From Lachnospiraceae bacterium (GTDB lineage Bacteria > Bacillota > Clostridia > Lachnospirales > Lachnospiraceae), in contig JAAVHZ010000021.1 of NCBI GenBank assembly GCA_014799465.1, positions 17,596 to 81,595 of the forward strand: a stretch of 64,000 bases of DNA, given 5' to 3'. Of the stretch, positions 8,164 to 18,135 are shown one piece after another. Numbering within the stretch: position 1 is the stretch's first letter; every line of letters starts with the position of its first letter. The notes under the pieces are model-generated. The model was not told the DNA's origin. It worked only from the letters and a program-made list of their open reading frames with translations, and did no database searches. The translations under genes were made by a program, and so were the position numbers.

Positions 8164-8642
8164 ATGAATCTTAAAAGTAAGAATTTTATTGTTAGGAAGC
8201 TAAATGAAAACGATAAAGAAGTATTGAAAGAACTGGAATATACAAGACCTTGGGCAAAAGGAATGCTTGAAAAGGTGGAGGATATAAAGTGCAATGCTGT
8301 AGAACATGACGATGTTTTGACTATTTTGAAGAACTGTGGAAATCGTACATTGAATCTGAATATTTTTGGGTGATAGAGCGTAAAATGGGACGGTTTTGAG
8401 GAGATATACAGTTAGATATTGATAGTGAGCATGAGGCACATTTTTATATTCAAGTATTAGATGACGCAGATATTTCCGGGTTCGGTGAGGAATTATTTGA
8501 TGATGTTATCAGCTATATTGCCCGGAATACGACGATTACTGATTTTTACATTGAACTATGGAATGAAAATGATAGAAGTAAACAAATATATATTGAGGCT
8601 GGGTATGATATGGAAGATGGATATCTTGAAATAAATCTGTAG
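8164..8642 (+). pseudogene. broken GNAT-family acetyltransferase
   Basis: The start MNLKSKNFIVRKLNENDKEV is in frame 8164. After about residue 52 the coding sense moves to another frame (YFEELWKSYIESEYFWVIE), then meets an in-frame TGA near 8396. It resumes with HFYIQVLDDADISGFGEEL and IELWNENDRSKQIYIEAGY, ending at 8642. The last segment is the typical GNAT C-terminal strand and helix. At least one frameshift and one stop codon make the gene inactive. Confidence 0.7.
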
Positions 8643-8951
8643 TAGATAAGGGGGAAGTATAGCGAAACGAGGTAATGCAAAAGACTACTATAATTATATT
8701 ACAAGTCCGTATTATTGGACATATAAAAAATTATACTGAAATCAAGATAAGGAATAGCATTTTTGTATGCCTTTTTGGAGATCTATTTGAGGCAGAAAGA
8801 CTGTGTATAGAAGAGCGGTTTTGGAAGAAGAAGGACTCGGTTCGGATGAATATGATTTTTAAGAAACATATGGAATAAGTACAATTTGAAGATATATTTT
8901 ACACAAAGTATATAATTACTACAGAAAATCGCACGGATATGCGAAAGCTTA
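8643..8951. other. degenerate intergenic stretch
   Basis: No intact gene is seen. Short coding-like pieces occur in shifting frames (for example AVLEEEGLGSDEYDF near 8800-8860), suggesting a decayed gene of unknown kind. The stretch ends at the promoter of the defence operon. Confidence 0.4.
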
Positions 8952-9012
8952 TTGCGATTATAAAATAAGATGATATACTAATACATAATAAAGAGAAAGG
9001 TTACGTATTAGT
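8952..9012 (+). promoter_or_regulatory. promoter with inverted-repeat operator ahead of the helicase operon
   Basis: TTGCGA at 8952-8957, a 16-base spacer and TATACT at 8974-8979. The perfect 8-base inverted repeat ACTAATAC (8977-8984) / GTATTAGT (9005-9012) overlaps the -10 box and the likely transcription start, the classic place for a repressor. It lies just before a fragment of a Cro/C1-type regulator gene (9024), which may once have bound here. Confidence 0.5.
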
Positions 9013-9023
9013 GGAGATCAAAT

Positions 9024-9146
9024 ATGGCAGTGTCTTATAAGAGATTATGGAATATGTTCCTGATGAAGTGGATAGTTCGAAAAGCAAATGATTTTACAGA
9101 GGTTGAGGTAAATAGTTATGGCAAAAATGATGGATATAAAAGATGA
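9024..9146 (+). pseudogene. N-terminal remnant of a Cro/C1-type (XRE) regulator
   Basis: A 40-codon reading frame opens MAVSYKRLWNMFLMKW, very close to the conserved start of small XRE repressors of Firmicutes (MAVSYKRLWK, then LLIDK). It then loses the family pattern, lacking the recognition helix, and runs into the start of the NERD helicase gene at 9118. A ribosome site GTGGAG precedes it. It is probably the leftover of an autoregulator, although a functional short leader peptide cannot be ruled out. Confidence 0.4.
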
Positions 9147-12100
9147 GACATATGAAGGTGAGAAGAAAGTCTATGAATGTATAGAAACTAATTTGCCCGA
9201 TGAAATTCTTTGTTACTATAACAGAGAGATTACTGGTAAACAGTTTGATTTCTGCTTGATTATGGAACATATGGGAATGCTTATGATTGAAGTTAAAGGA
9301 TGGAATGCGTCCAATATTATTAAAGTTAATAGTCCAGATAGTATTCAAACTGATTTATATCAGGAACCTGTAGGGTCACCTAAAAAACAAGCAAGAAGTT
9401 ATAAATTTGCATTAGTTAATACTTGTAATAATAAATACTGCATTAATCCTCTGGTAATGGATATGGTCTGTTATCCATTTATGTCGGAACAGGATTATAA
9501 GAAATGTGGATTAAATATAGTATCTGAGCCAGAATTTACGCTTTTTAAGGAGGATATTGAAAATCCTACAAAGTTTGCAATGAAAATAGCGAGTGTATAT
9601 CAGAAAACGAATCAAGCAATATATGACAAGATGGTCGGGAATGTCTATAAAACATGTAGAATGCATTTTGAGACATTATCTGATTGTGAGGAAGAAGGTA
9701 AAAAAGAAGTGTTACCTTATTCGGAATTGCGAATTTACCCTGAAAATCTATCACTTTCTGATATTGATAGTATTGTAAGCTCATATTTTCAGGGGGTTAA
9801 ACAAACAATATTTGTTCCTAACGAAGAAATAGTAAATCAGATAGCACAAAATATTGCAAGTAAGTTCGATGCAGAAGGAATATATCTAAAAGGGCGCAAT
9901 TTTATATTAAATGCACAGAAGACCAATGAGTTGAAAATAAAGGAAGGTTCTATTAGTTTTTTTAATTTTGAGGCTTTTTCCATAAAATATTTGAATAGTA
10001 TTGTTGATACTAATTTAATTATTAATAATGGATTGTTGGAAAAAGAGCAAGAAATTATTTTAGCGGCTATTGCAAGTAATTCAAAGTTTAATATGCAACA
10101 ATACAGAGTTGAACATGCTCCGATTGATAAAGATATTGTTGTTAAAGCAGGTGCTGGCACAGGAAAAACATATTCAATGATATCTCGTATATCCTATATT
10201 TGTCATCAATCTAGCAATGTGCACATTTTAGACGTTAAAAATGAAATTGCAATGCTAACTTTCACAACAGAAGCAGCTACTAATATGAAGAGTAGGTTAA
10301 AACAGGCTTTTATGAATTATTTTGTTTTAACTAAAAATAAAAAGTATCTTGATATGATATCAGGTATAGAAAATATGCGAATTTCAACTATACATAGTTT
10401 TTCTAATTTGGTTATTAAGGACACTTCGTTGCCATTAGGTATAGGTGTGGATTTTGCTACTGTAAGTGGAAATTATCAAAAACAAAAGATTTTTGATCAA
10501 TACTTTAATGAATATTTGAAAAAGAAAAATGACGAAGAACCTATGTTTTTTGGTAACATTCCGGGAAGCATATATGATTTTCGAAAGCTTTTACTTAAAT
10601 TTTCAGATATGTTATACAACAAAGGATATGATATCAAGGAAGCATCTGATGATGTGTTTGGTAAACCTATTGTAGAAATGCCATATATGAAAGAGATTAT
10701 TCAAGAGGTAATCATAAAAACTGAGAAGTCATATTCCGAGTACTTGTATGAGAATAATTCGGTTAGCCTTGTTGAATATATGATTTATTTAAACAAGTGT
10801 ATTAGTGATGATTCGTTCAATAAGAATCTATATCAGTATAAATATATATTTATTGACGAATTTCAAGATGTAGATGATTCACAGATTACAGCATTTTTGG
10901 AGATGCAAAAGAAACTGGATTTTAAGTTCTTTATTGTAGGAGATTTGAAGCAGAGTATCTATAGGTTTAGAGGGGCGACAATGGATGCTTTTAATAAAAT
11001 TGGGTGCGGAAATGATAATTGGGTGGAATATACATTAAATATTAATTATAGAACTGATAGAAGATTATTAGATCGTTTTGCTAACTTGTTTAATTATATG
11101 GGGGATAGAAAACTTATTCCTTATTGTGAACCTACAGATCGTTTGGTTGGAGTGAATATTGATTCTAAACTTCTGGATGATGAACTAATTGATGTTTATT
11201 CCTATAGCAAAGAAGATGAAAAAGAAGATGGTTTTTACAAAAAAGTATTTGAAATTGTAGCAAAACGAAAGTCTGAAATTGAGTCTGGTGATAATTTTAC
11301 GAGATTATCACCATCAGGAAGAACTATTGCAATATTGGTTAGAACAAATTTTCAGATTGCTACTATTCTTAGAATAGCAAAAAAACAAGATAATGTTCTG
11401 ATAGAAAGTGATTCTAATGGGGATTTGTACAGACTTCAATCTAGCATTGATTTGTGCAAATTAACTGCAGCGTTATCAAATCCTAGAAATCCGGTATATC
11501 TATTCGACTTGTTGTTATCAAATAATGTAAATATTAAGTTTCCTGTGGAAAAACTGGTAAAAATGAATGAACAGGAAAAAATGGAATATTTGATAAAATG
11601 TTTAGATGAATTTTATACCAATACATTAGGAATGAAATGGAGCGAGCTTGTCTTTGAAATACAAAGTAAGCCTGTTTTGATGATATTAAGAAAAATATAT
11701 GATGCGACAAAGCCATGGAAGACTTATTCTTTGGATGAGGCAAAGCAGGTTTACTATAGAACAAATTATGATTTAGTATTTGAAGATTTATCAAAAGAAG
11801 GAAAATACAGTTATTTGACGTTGGATTCGATAAATGAATCTTTACACATTCTGATTAGTATGGGTTCGGAAAAGGCATCTCGTTCGGTAACAGATGGTGG
11901 AGATTATGTGCGTGTAGTATGTACTACAGTGCATAAATCAAAAGGACTTGAATATGACACAGTTATAATACCTTTTACGACGGATTCAATAGATACAATG
12001 CACAGGAATGGATTAGATGTTACATATGTAGATGGCAAAGTTGGATATTGTTTGAGTGTAGATGGAGAATCAATGGCAAATGAGTATTTCTATACAGAGG

Positions 12101-12237
12101 ATGAGATTGATGAAATAGAGAAAGAGGAATCACGTATATTATATGTTGCACTAACGAGGGCAATTAATAAGTTTTTTTGGTTTGATAAAATAGATTCTAA
12201 GGGAAATACATGGGGGAAATTATTGGAGGAAATGTAG
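9118..12237 (+). CDS. NERD nuclease-domain SF1 (UvrD/AddA-like) helicase
   Basis: 1039 residues. The N-terminus is a NERD (nuclease-related) domain with a PD-(D/E)xK-type set D44, E58, K60 in QFDF and IEVKGW. The rest is a superfamily 1A helicase: Walker A GAGTGKT (residues 345-351), motif Ia MLTFTTEAATN, motif II DEFQD (580-584), motif III VGDLKQSIYRFRGA, motif IV NINYRTDR, motif V TTVHKSKGLEYDTV and motif VI RILYVALTRA. It ends right after motif VI, so the C-terminal nuclease of true AddA is missing and an N-terminal one is present instead. It should unwind DNA with ATP and may cut it. It is the first gene of the defence operon; the AddB-like gene starts one base after its stop. Confidence 0.88.
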   Translation: MAKMMDIKDETYEGEKKVYECIETNLPDEILCYYNREITGKQFDFCLIMEHMGMLMIEVKGWNASNIIKVNSPDSIQTDLYQEPVGSPKKQARSYKFALVNTCNNKYCINPLVMDMVCYPFMSEQDYKKCGLNIVSEPEFTLFKEDIENPTKFAMKIASVYQKTNQAIYDKMVGNVYKTCRMHFETLSDCEEEGKKEVLPYSELRIYPENLSLSDIDSIVSSYFQGVKQTIFVPNEEIVNQIAQNIASKFDAEGIYLKGRNFILNAQKTNELKIKEGSISFFNFEAFSIKYLNSIVDTNLIINNGLLEKEQEIILAAIASNSKFNMQQYRVEHAPIDKDIVVKAGAGTGKTYSMISRISYICHQSSNVHILDVKNEIAMLTFTTEAATNMKSRLKQAFMNYFVLTKNKKYLDMISGIENMRISTIHSFSNLVIKDTSLPLGIGVDFATVSGNYQKQKIFDQYFNEYLKKKNDEEPMFFGNIPGSIYDFRKLLLKFSDMLYNKGYDIKEASDDVFGKPIVEMPYMKEIIQEVIIKTEKSYSEYLYENNSVSLVEYMIYLNKCISDDSFNKNLYQYKYIFIDEFQDVDDSQITAFLEMQKKLDFKFFIVGDLKQSIYRFRGATMDAFNKIGCGNDNWVEYTLNINYRTDRRLLDRFANLFNYMGDRKLIPYCEPTDRLVGVNIDSKLLDDELIDVYSYSKEDEKEDGFYKKVFEIVAKRKSEIESGDNFTRLSPSGRTIAILVRTNFQIATILRIAKKQDNVLIESDSNGDLYRLQSSIDLCKLTAALSNPRNPVYLFDLLLSNNVNIKFPVEKLVKMNEQEKMEYLIKCLDEFYTNTLGMKWSELVFEIQSKPVLMILRKIYDATKPWKTYSLDEAKQVYYRTNYDLVFEDLSKEGKYSYLTLDSINESLHILISMGSEKASRSVTDGGDYVRVVCTTVHKSKGLEYDTVIIPFTTDSIDTMHRNGLDVTYVDGKVGYCLSVDGESMANEYFYTEDEIDEIEKEESRILYVALTRAINKFFWFDKIDSKGNTWGKLLEEM

Positions 12238-12238
12238 T

Positions 12239-14875
12239 ATGGGAATAAAAATATATACATATTCAAATCCATATGAGATAGATTGTGAGTCTTTTTGGAA
12301 TGAAATAAGGGATTGTGCACATTTTTGTGTGTCACAGACAATGGTTAATGGTATGAGTCAAACATATCCTTTGCTTAAAACCAGACAAGCTACAGCAACA
12401 ATAAGAACCCTTGTTAATATGCTTTATGAGAATTGGGAAGATATAAATACTAATGTAAGGCAAATTATGGAAGTGGATAATGCAATAAGTGAATTGGACT
12501 ATCAAAGTCCCTGTTTAGAGAATGTAAAGCGGTCGTTGTTATTCAATACCAAATCGATAGTGTCTTGCATAAGGATGTTTAAGGAATTAGGTATTGATTC
12601 AAGGCTTATGTCAAAAGAAGAACTAAATATTGATCAGCGATATCTTGTAGAGTTGTATAAGATAATTGATAAGAAAGAGAATTCTTCGTTTTGTTTCGAT
12701 AGAGTAGAGAGTCAAAGGAATGTTGAAAAAGCAATAGATGCAGCACTTCTTTATCATAAGGAGAATGTAGATTTAAACGAAATTGATAGGGATAGAATAG
12801 TGATACATGGTATTCATCAGTTTACACCTGCCATGCTTTGTGCAATAGAAGATATAAGTAAGTATAAGGAAGTAGTACTTTTATTTAATTATCAAAAGCA
12901 ATATGCTTCTGTATATGACACATGGATGAATATATATTCGATTTTTGATTTGCCAATTAATAATCAGAGTGTAAATCAGTTTGTGCCTATGCCATTGCTA
13001 GTTAATTCTTACAAATCTAATGTTCTTGCTGATTATTTAGGACATTTATCAAATGGAGAGTTTATAGAAAAGAATAAGGCTCTTGATGACTTAGAAGTTG
13101 TTGAATTTGATAATACTACTGAATTTGCAAATTATGTTGCAATGTTGTTTGACAAAGCAAAGAAAGTTTCTGAGAAGAATTCAAGTTCTAAGACACCGTT
13201 AGCGTTTATGGAGGAACAGTTGTATTCTGCATCAGGAAAAGTAAATGACATATTAAGGGCATATTTCCCAGAACAATTTGGTGAGAGACATTTTTTGGAT
13301 TATCCAATCGGACACTTCTTTGTTTCTACAACTAACATGTGGGATTCTGAGAATAGAACGGTAAAAGTGGAAAACTTTTCAGATATTAAGGAATGTTTAA
13401 ATTCTGGAATAATCAATGAGAATAATCCGGGACAGTTGGTTAGTACATTTAATATGATTGAACCATATATAGAAAAAGAAAACACGATATCGGGGATCAT
13501 CAGTAAATTAAATCAGCTGATAAAGAATGCTAACAAAAAGCATGAGGACAAAGACAAAGTTGGATATTTTACAGTAGAACTAAACTTTTTGCAAGAATTA
13601 AAGAAGGCATTAGGTGAACTGGAATACATTATCAATTCATTTTTTGAGGATTTTGATAATGGTTCTGATAATTTTAGAAGATTTTACAAGAGAATTAGAA
13701 AATTCATTATATCACATGTTGGTGATTTAAATGAGTTGGATGATGAAATGCACAGTGTTATTGGAAGATTATTAGAGCGTCTTGAAAAATCAGACTTGCC
13801 AGAAACAGGTACATTTAATTCGTTAAAGCATACTATGAGCTATTATTTGAGTCAGGATGAAAATACAGCAAGAGGAGCACATTGGATAGTAAGAAATTTT
13901 GACCAGATTGATGGTGATATATTAAGAAGTGCTTCACAGGATCCGGAAAGGCTTTGCTATCATTTCTGTTGCTTAAGTGATAAAGATATTTGTTCTGGGA
14001 AAGACGAACGATTGCCATGGCCTTTAGATATCAAATTTTTTGAATATAGTTATCAGGCTCTCGATATGAAGTATCAGGTGTTTTTGAAATCAAAAATGGA
14101 ATATCGCAATTTTAAGAGATATGCACTTGTGTACGGTTTAGAGTTTAATAGAGTTGGATGTAAGCTAAGTTATGTTAGAACGGAAGAAAACAAAGATAAT
14201 GATTTGTTTTATATGCTTAATCTGTTAGGGGTGAAAATAAGAAAATATTCATCATTCAATTCGAATAATTATTTAGAACACTTGTCTATAGAATCAGATG
14301 AAAAGGACATTGAAGAAGCAGTTAGGGCAATATCAAGTGAAGATAAGAAAAAACTAAAATTATGTCAATATAGATTTGCACTTGAAGGAATTGAACAAGG
14401 TAAGACTATATTTAGAGACCGCTTTTTGATTCATACATATTTAAAAATATTGATTAGTAATAGAACAAAAAAGGAATTAAATGGAAAACCATATAATGAT
14501 ATTACTATTAGAAATGCAATTCAGGAACAATACGATGTGATAGAAACAAGATTTAGAATTTCTGATGAGTTGGAAAAAACACAAATAATTTCTGCTGTAT
14601 ATAAGGATATTTATGGTTTTATAAACTATATGAAGAAGTACAATAAAAATACAAACGCATTTCCTGTCATTTCAAGCTCAATGGGACAGGAAATGAGACT
14701 AAGGGAGCATTTTTTGAATATTTCATTAAAAGGAATAATGGAAGAACCAAGTGATGAAGAGTTAAAGGAAGCTATTACAGATAAAAAGTTTTATTGTGTA
14801 CATGGGAAGCATTGTATGTATTGTGCAAGTAAGGATATTTGCTTGGAATATGGTGCTAACTTTGGAGGTGAATAG
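12239..14875 (+). CDS. AddB/RecB-like protein with iron-sulfur cysteines and no visible nuclease motif
   Basis: 878 residues. Segments such as IVIHGIHQFTPAMLCAIEDI and FLDYPIGHFFVSTTNMWD resemble the inactive helicase part of AddB-type subunits, and there is no Walker A. Near the C-terminus, C709 (LCQYRF) and C859-x2-C862-x5-C868 reproduce the four-cysteine pattern that holds the iron-sulfur cluster in AddB and Cas4-type nucleases. The GxxxH, ID-x-R and D-Y-K elements of the nuclease are not recognisable; only about 150 residues separate the first and last cysteines. It probably pairs with the NERD helicase as a structural DNA-binding subunit. The gene is packed between its neighbours. Confidence 0.7.
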   Translation: MGIKIYTYSNPYEIDCESFWNEIRDCAHFCVSQTMVNGMSQTYPLLKTRQATATIRTLVNMLYENWEDINTNVRQIMEVDNAISELDYQSPCLENVKRSLLFNTKSIVSCIRMFKELGIDSRLMSKEELNIDQRYLVELYKIIDKKENSSFCFDRVESQRNVEKAIDAALLYHKENVDLNEIDRDRIVIHGIHQFTPAMLCAIEDISKYKEVVLLFNYQKQYASVYDTWMNIYSIFDLPINNQSVNQFVPMPLLVNSYKSNVLADYLGHLSNGEFIEKNKALDDLEVVEFDNTTEFANYVAMLFDKAKKVSEKNSSSKTPLAFMEEQLYSASGKVNDILRAYFPEQFGERHFLDYPIGHFFVSTTNMWDSENRTVKVENFSDIKECLNSGIINENNPGQLVSTFNMIEPYIEKENTISGIISKLNQLIKNANKKHEDKDKVGYFTVELNFLQELKKALGELEYIINSFFEDFDNGSDNFRRFYKRIRKFIISHVGDLNELDDEMHSVIGRLLERLEKSDLPETGTFNSLKHTMSYYLSQDENTARGAHWIVRNFDQIDGDILRSASQDPERLCYHFCCLSDKDICSGKDERLPWPLDIKFFEYSYQALDMKYQVFLKSKMEYRNFKRYALVYGLEFNRVGCKLSYVRTEENKDNDLFYMLNLLGVKIRKYSSFNSNNYLEHLSIESDEKDIEEAVRAISSEDKKKLKLCQYRFALEGIEQGKTIFRDRFLIHTYLKILISNRTKKELNGKPYNDITIRNAIQEQYDVIETRFRISDELEKTQIISAVYKDIYGFINYMKKYNKNTNAFPVISSSMGQEMRLREHFLNISLKGIMEEPSDEELKEAITDKKFYCVHGKHCMYCASKDICLEYGANFGGE

Positions 14876-14877
14876 AG

Positions 14878-17800
14878 TTGATTAAAAGTGGTATGTTTGT
14901 TAGATGTGCAATTGATGATGAAAAATATCCACGAGATTATGCTATTGGGAAAGTAAAATCAGTAAATAAATTCTCGGAATTGGTGAATGTTGAGTTTAAT
15001 GATATTACCGGAGTGGGTGCTTTTTATCCAAAACCTGAGAATAAACAATATGGTATAAATGCAGTTTCTCATTGTAAAATCAGAATAGGGGCAACAATAC
15101 AGTATAAAAGAAAAAAGTATGTTGTGAAGGCGTGTAAGCTTAATAGGGAAACTGGTATGTATTGTTATTATATGCAATCAGAAGATGATAGAATTGATTA
15201 TTTACCAGAGAATTTGTTGAAATGTTCGTATAACGATGGATATGTTCGCCCATTAGAGCAACTTAAGCAATATGAATTTCAAAACCCAATGTGGTTTTGT
15301 GGAAGAAGTGTTGTTAGTAAGACTATGCACATAATTAACAATTCACTCTATGGTTTTAGTGAGATTGCAGGCTGCAAGATTTATTTAAAAACTCATCAGT
15401 TAAGAACGATTATGCGGTGCTTGCAAGATGGAATATGTAGAAATATGATAGCTGATGAAGTGGGAATGGGAAAAACCATAGAAGCATTAGCTGTGCTGAG
15501 AGTATTCTTGAAAGATAATCATAATGCAAAGATTTTAATTATTGTTCCAGATGCGTTGGTGGATCAATGGCGTACTGAATTGGCTTACAAATTCAAGATT
15601 CTTGAGGGGAAAGATGTTAATGGTAACGATATATGTCTTGGTGGTATGAGTCAGATAAGTAGTTACTTGTACGATTATGATTTTGTAATTGCGGATGAAG
15701 TACACAAATATTTGCAAGATGATATAAATTACAGAACATTATTATCACTAAGTAAGAGAACAAAAAATATTTTAATGCTCAGTGCAACTCCTGTTCAACG
15801 AAGAAAAGACGAATATAAAAAACTATTACAACTTATTCAGCCATCTGAATATACAGCAATGTCGGATGAAAAATTTGAGGAATTGCTGGAATTACAAGTT
15901 GATGTGGTGAGAAGAGTTCATGAAGCATTAGAAGATTTGGATTCTTATTTGGAAGAAATTGAAGATAGCGATAATGAGCATACAGAAGACACGGAAGAGG
16001 CTTTTGATGATGTGATAGATAGTTTAAAGAAAATCAATAAACTGATTAATGATGATACATTTAAGGAAATGTATCAAAAAATAAATTACGAAGCAGAGGA
16101 TTTTGGAGTAGAGCAGATACAAGGTTCGCTGGCTTATGTATGTGAGAATTATCAGTTTGAAAAATCTATTATTAGGAATCGTAGAGGCGATGAAGAAGAC
16201 TATAATGTTCGAGAGTTGGCAGAGATTCCATACGATATGCAAACAGATTTTAATAATACAGAATACAATATATATAAGGAATTAGCTGGTTGGATAGAAA
16301 CACAAAGTTCAGATTATGATACATTTGTTTTAAAATATAAGCATATTGTAGCTGCTTTTTTTAGTTCGGCAGCTGCGTTTGAGGCTTCAATTAGTCATGC
16401 AACTGTAGATATACCTGATGAAATTCTGCAAATGGCAAGAAGATGGAAAGAAGAAGAACTTGCAAACTGTAAAAAAATAGATGAGTACATGGATGATCCA
16501 ACAGACTATTTATCGAGAATAAATAATATAGTCGATTATATTGACCAGGAAGCATATGGTAAAAAAGTTCTTGTATTTACTGATTTCGATGAAACATTTG
16601 AAGTGTATAAGAATTTATTAGTGTCATATTTCGGAAAAGAGCATTGTGCATTTTTCTCAAAAGGATTAGAAACAGATGAAAGAGAACTTGGGGCATATAG
16701 ATTTGAAACAGATGAAGACTGCTGGATTCTTTTATCAGATGAATCAGGTGGTGAAGGTCGTAATTTTCAAAATGCTGATGTTTTAGTACATATTGATATT
16801 CCGTGGAGTGCCAATGACCTTGAACAGAGGATTGGTAGATTGGATCGAATTGGAAGAGAACAGGATAAGCCAGTTCTGTCTGTAGTATGTTATTCACAAG
16901 AAACTTTGGAAGAAGATTTATATAAGTTCTGGAATAAAGGTATAGGTATTTTTACAAAATCACAGAGCGGGCTTGAAATAATTATGAATTCTATGGATGA
17001 GAAGATTATTCAAGCAGTATGTGATGATTTTAAGTATGGATTAATCAACATTATTGAGGAGGTAGAAAAGGAGCTTGATGAGTTAAAAGAAACGATTAAG
17101 AGAGAACAATACTTTGATGTGGCTGAATACAAATATCAATCAATTAATCGACTTATGGATGATACAAGAGAGATGTATGTGGCGAATGAAAAACAACTAT
17201 TTGCGGATTCGATGATGAGATGGTCTTCTTTATCAGGTTTTAGGGGAAGAAGTCAAGGAGAGGCGATAGTGCGGTTTGATGCAGCTTCATTTTCATTAAA
17301 GTCTGCTTATAATTCATTGTTGGTTCCTCCAGATATAAAGTTGATGATAAGTGATAAGATTAATCAATTGCAGAATCGAGTACGATCTATGAATGGCGAT
17401 AGAATGGTACAGACAGATGTGAATTATGTTCAGGGAACATTTGATAGGCAAATTGGATTAGATAATGACTATATACATTTTTTTGCTCCTGGTGATGCTA
17501 TATTTGATAGTATTGTTAATAATGCAATTAATTCCTACAAGGGTACTTGTGCAGCATTTGCATATAAAACGAATATGGATTGGAATGGCTTGTTTTTTAC
17601 ATGGGCATTGTATCCTGATGAAACGGAATTATTGCAAAGAGGAATTTCTACTCATTTAATAGATAAGTACAGAGGGTTTATGCCAATAGAACAGTTTCAA
17701 TGTGCTGTTTCGTTAACAGAAAACTGTACTACACCTGAGGAGGATGTGTTAAAAATGTTTAATTATCTGTTGTCTTCGGAAAAAGTAGATCGCAATAAAT

Positions 17801-18135
17801 TTACACATCTTGGTTCAAGGTCAGGATTAAATCCTAACATAGAATCATTTATGAATATGTATCCAAATGAAAAATGGAAACAACTGATAGATGATGGATA
17901 TAGTAAAGCTTCTGAATCGGTAAAAAGAAAAATAGAAGTAAAATTAAGAAAGCAATTAACACTATTAAAAGCTGAGTTACTAAAGAATAGTGGTGCTAAG
18001 AAAGCGACTTCTAATTTTTATAATAAATCTGAAGATGAAGAATATGAGCAACTTAATGAGATAATTTATAAATGTTTTAGCAAACCAAGAATGGTTTTGG
18101 ATTCCGTTTGCTATGTGAGGATGATTAATGAATGA
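14878..18135 (+). CDS. SNF2-family helicase/translocase (DpdE-like)
   Basis: 1085 residues, starting with TTG at 14878 behind GGAGGTGAAT. SF2 SNF2-type motifs: DEVGMGKT (193-200), KILIIVPDALVDQW, DEVH (273-276, in place of DEAH), LMLSATPVQRRKDE, then lobe 2 KVLVFTDFDETF, SGGEGRNFQNADVLVHID and LEQRIGRLDRIGR. An acidic insertion lies between the lobes (about 345-380). SNF2 translocases of this shape occur as DpdE in 7-deazaguanine loci and in DISARM-like and Pbe-type defence sets. It likely moves along DNA to inspect modification. It overlaps the next gene by 8 bases. Confidence 0.85.
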   Translation: MIKSGMFVRCAIDDEKYPRDYAIGKVKSVNKFSELVNVEFNDITGVGAFYPKPENKQYGINAVSHCKIRIGATIQYKRKKYVVKACKLNRETGMYCYYMQSEDDRIDYLPENLLKCSYNDGYVRPLEQLKQYEFQNPMWFCGRSVVSKTMHIINNSLYGFSEIAGCKIYLKTHQLRTIMRCLQDGICRNMIADEVGMGKTIEALAVLRVFLKDNHNAKILIIVPDALVDQWRTELAYKFKILEGKDVNGNDICLGGMSQISSYLYDYDFVIADEVHKYLQDDINYRTLLSLSKRTKNILMLSATPVQRRKDEYKKLLQLIQPSEYTAMSDEKFEELLELQVDVVRRVHEALEDLDSYLEEIEDSDNEHTEDTEEAFDDVIDSLKKINKLINDDTFKEMYQKINYEAEDFGVEQIQGSLAYVCENYQFEKSIIRNRRGDEEDYNVRELAEIPYDMQTDFNNTEYNIYKELAGWIETQSSDYDTFVLKYKHIVAAFFSSAAAFEASISHATVDIPDEILQMARRWKEEELANCKKIDEYMDDPTDYLSRINNIVDYIDQEAYGKKVLVFTDFDETFEVYKNLLVSYFGKEHCAFFSKGLETDERELGAYRFETDEDCWILLSDESGGEGRNFQNADVLVHIDIPWSANDLEQRIGRLDRIGREQDKPVLSVVCYSQETLEEDLYKFWNKGIGIFTKSQSGLEIIMNSMDEKIIQAVCDDFKYGLINIIEEVEKELDELKETIKREQYFDVAEYKYQSINRLMDDTREMYVANEKQLFADSMMRWSSLSGFRGRSQGEAIVRFDAASFSLKSAYNSLLVPPDIKLMISDKINQLQNRVRSMNGDRMVQTDVNYVQGTFDRQIGLDNDYIHFFAPGDAIFDSIVNNAINSYKGTCAAFAYKTNMDWNGLFFTWALYPDETELLQRGISTHLIDKYRGFMPIEQFQCAVSLTENCTTPEEDVLKMFNYLLSSEKVDRNKFTHLGSRSGLNPNIESFMNMYPNEKWKQLIDDGYSKASESVKRKIEVKLRKQLTLLKAELLKNSGAKKATSNFYNKSEDEEYEQLNEIIYKCFSKPRMVLDSVCYVRMINE

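Noticed and set aside
10141..10161. Gabija (GajB) or plain UvrD assignment for the first defence gene
   Set aside because: The N-terminal NERD domain and the AddB-like partner do not fit GajB, and no GajA-type OLD nuclease lies nearby.
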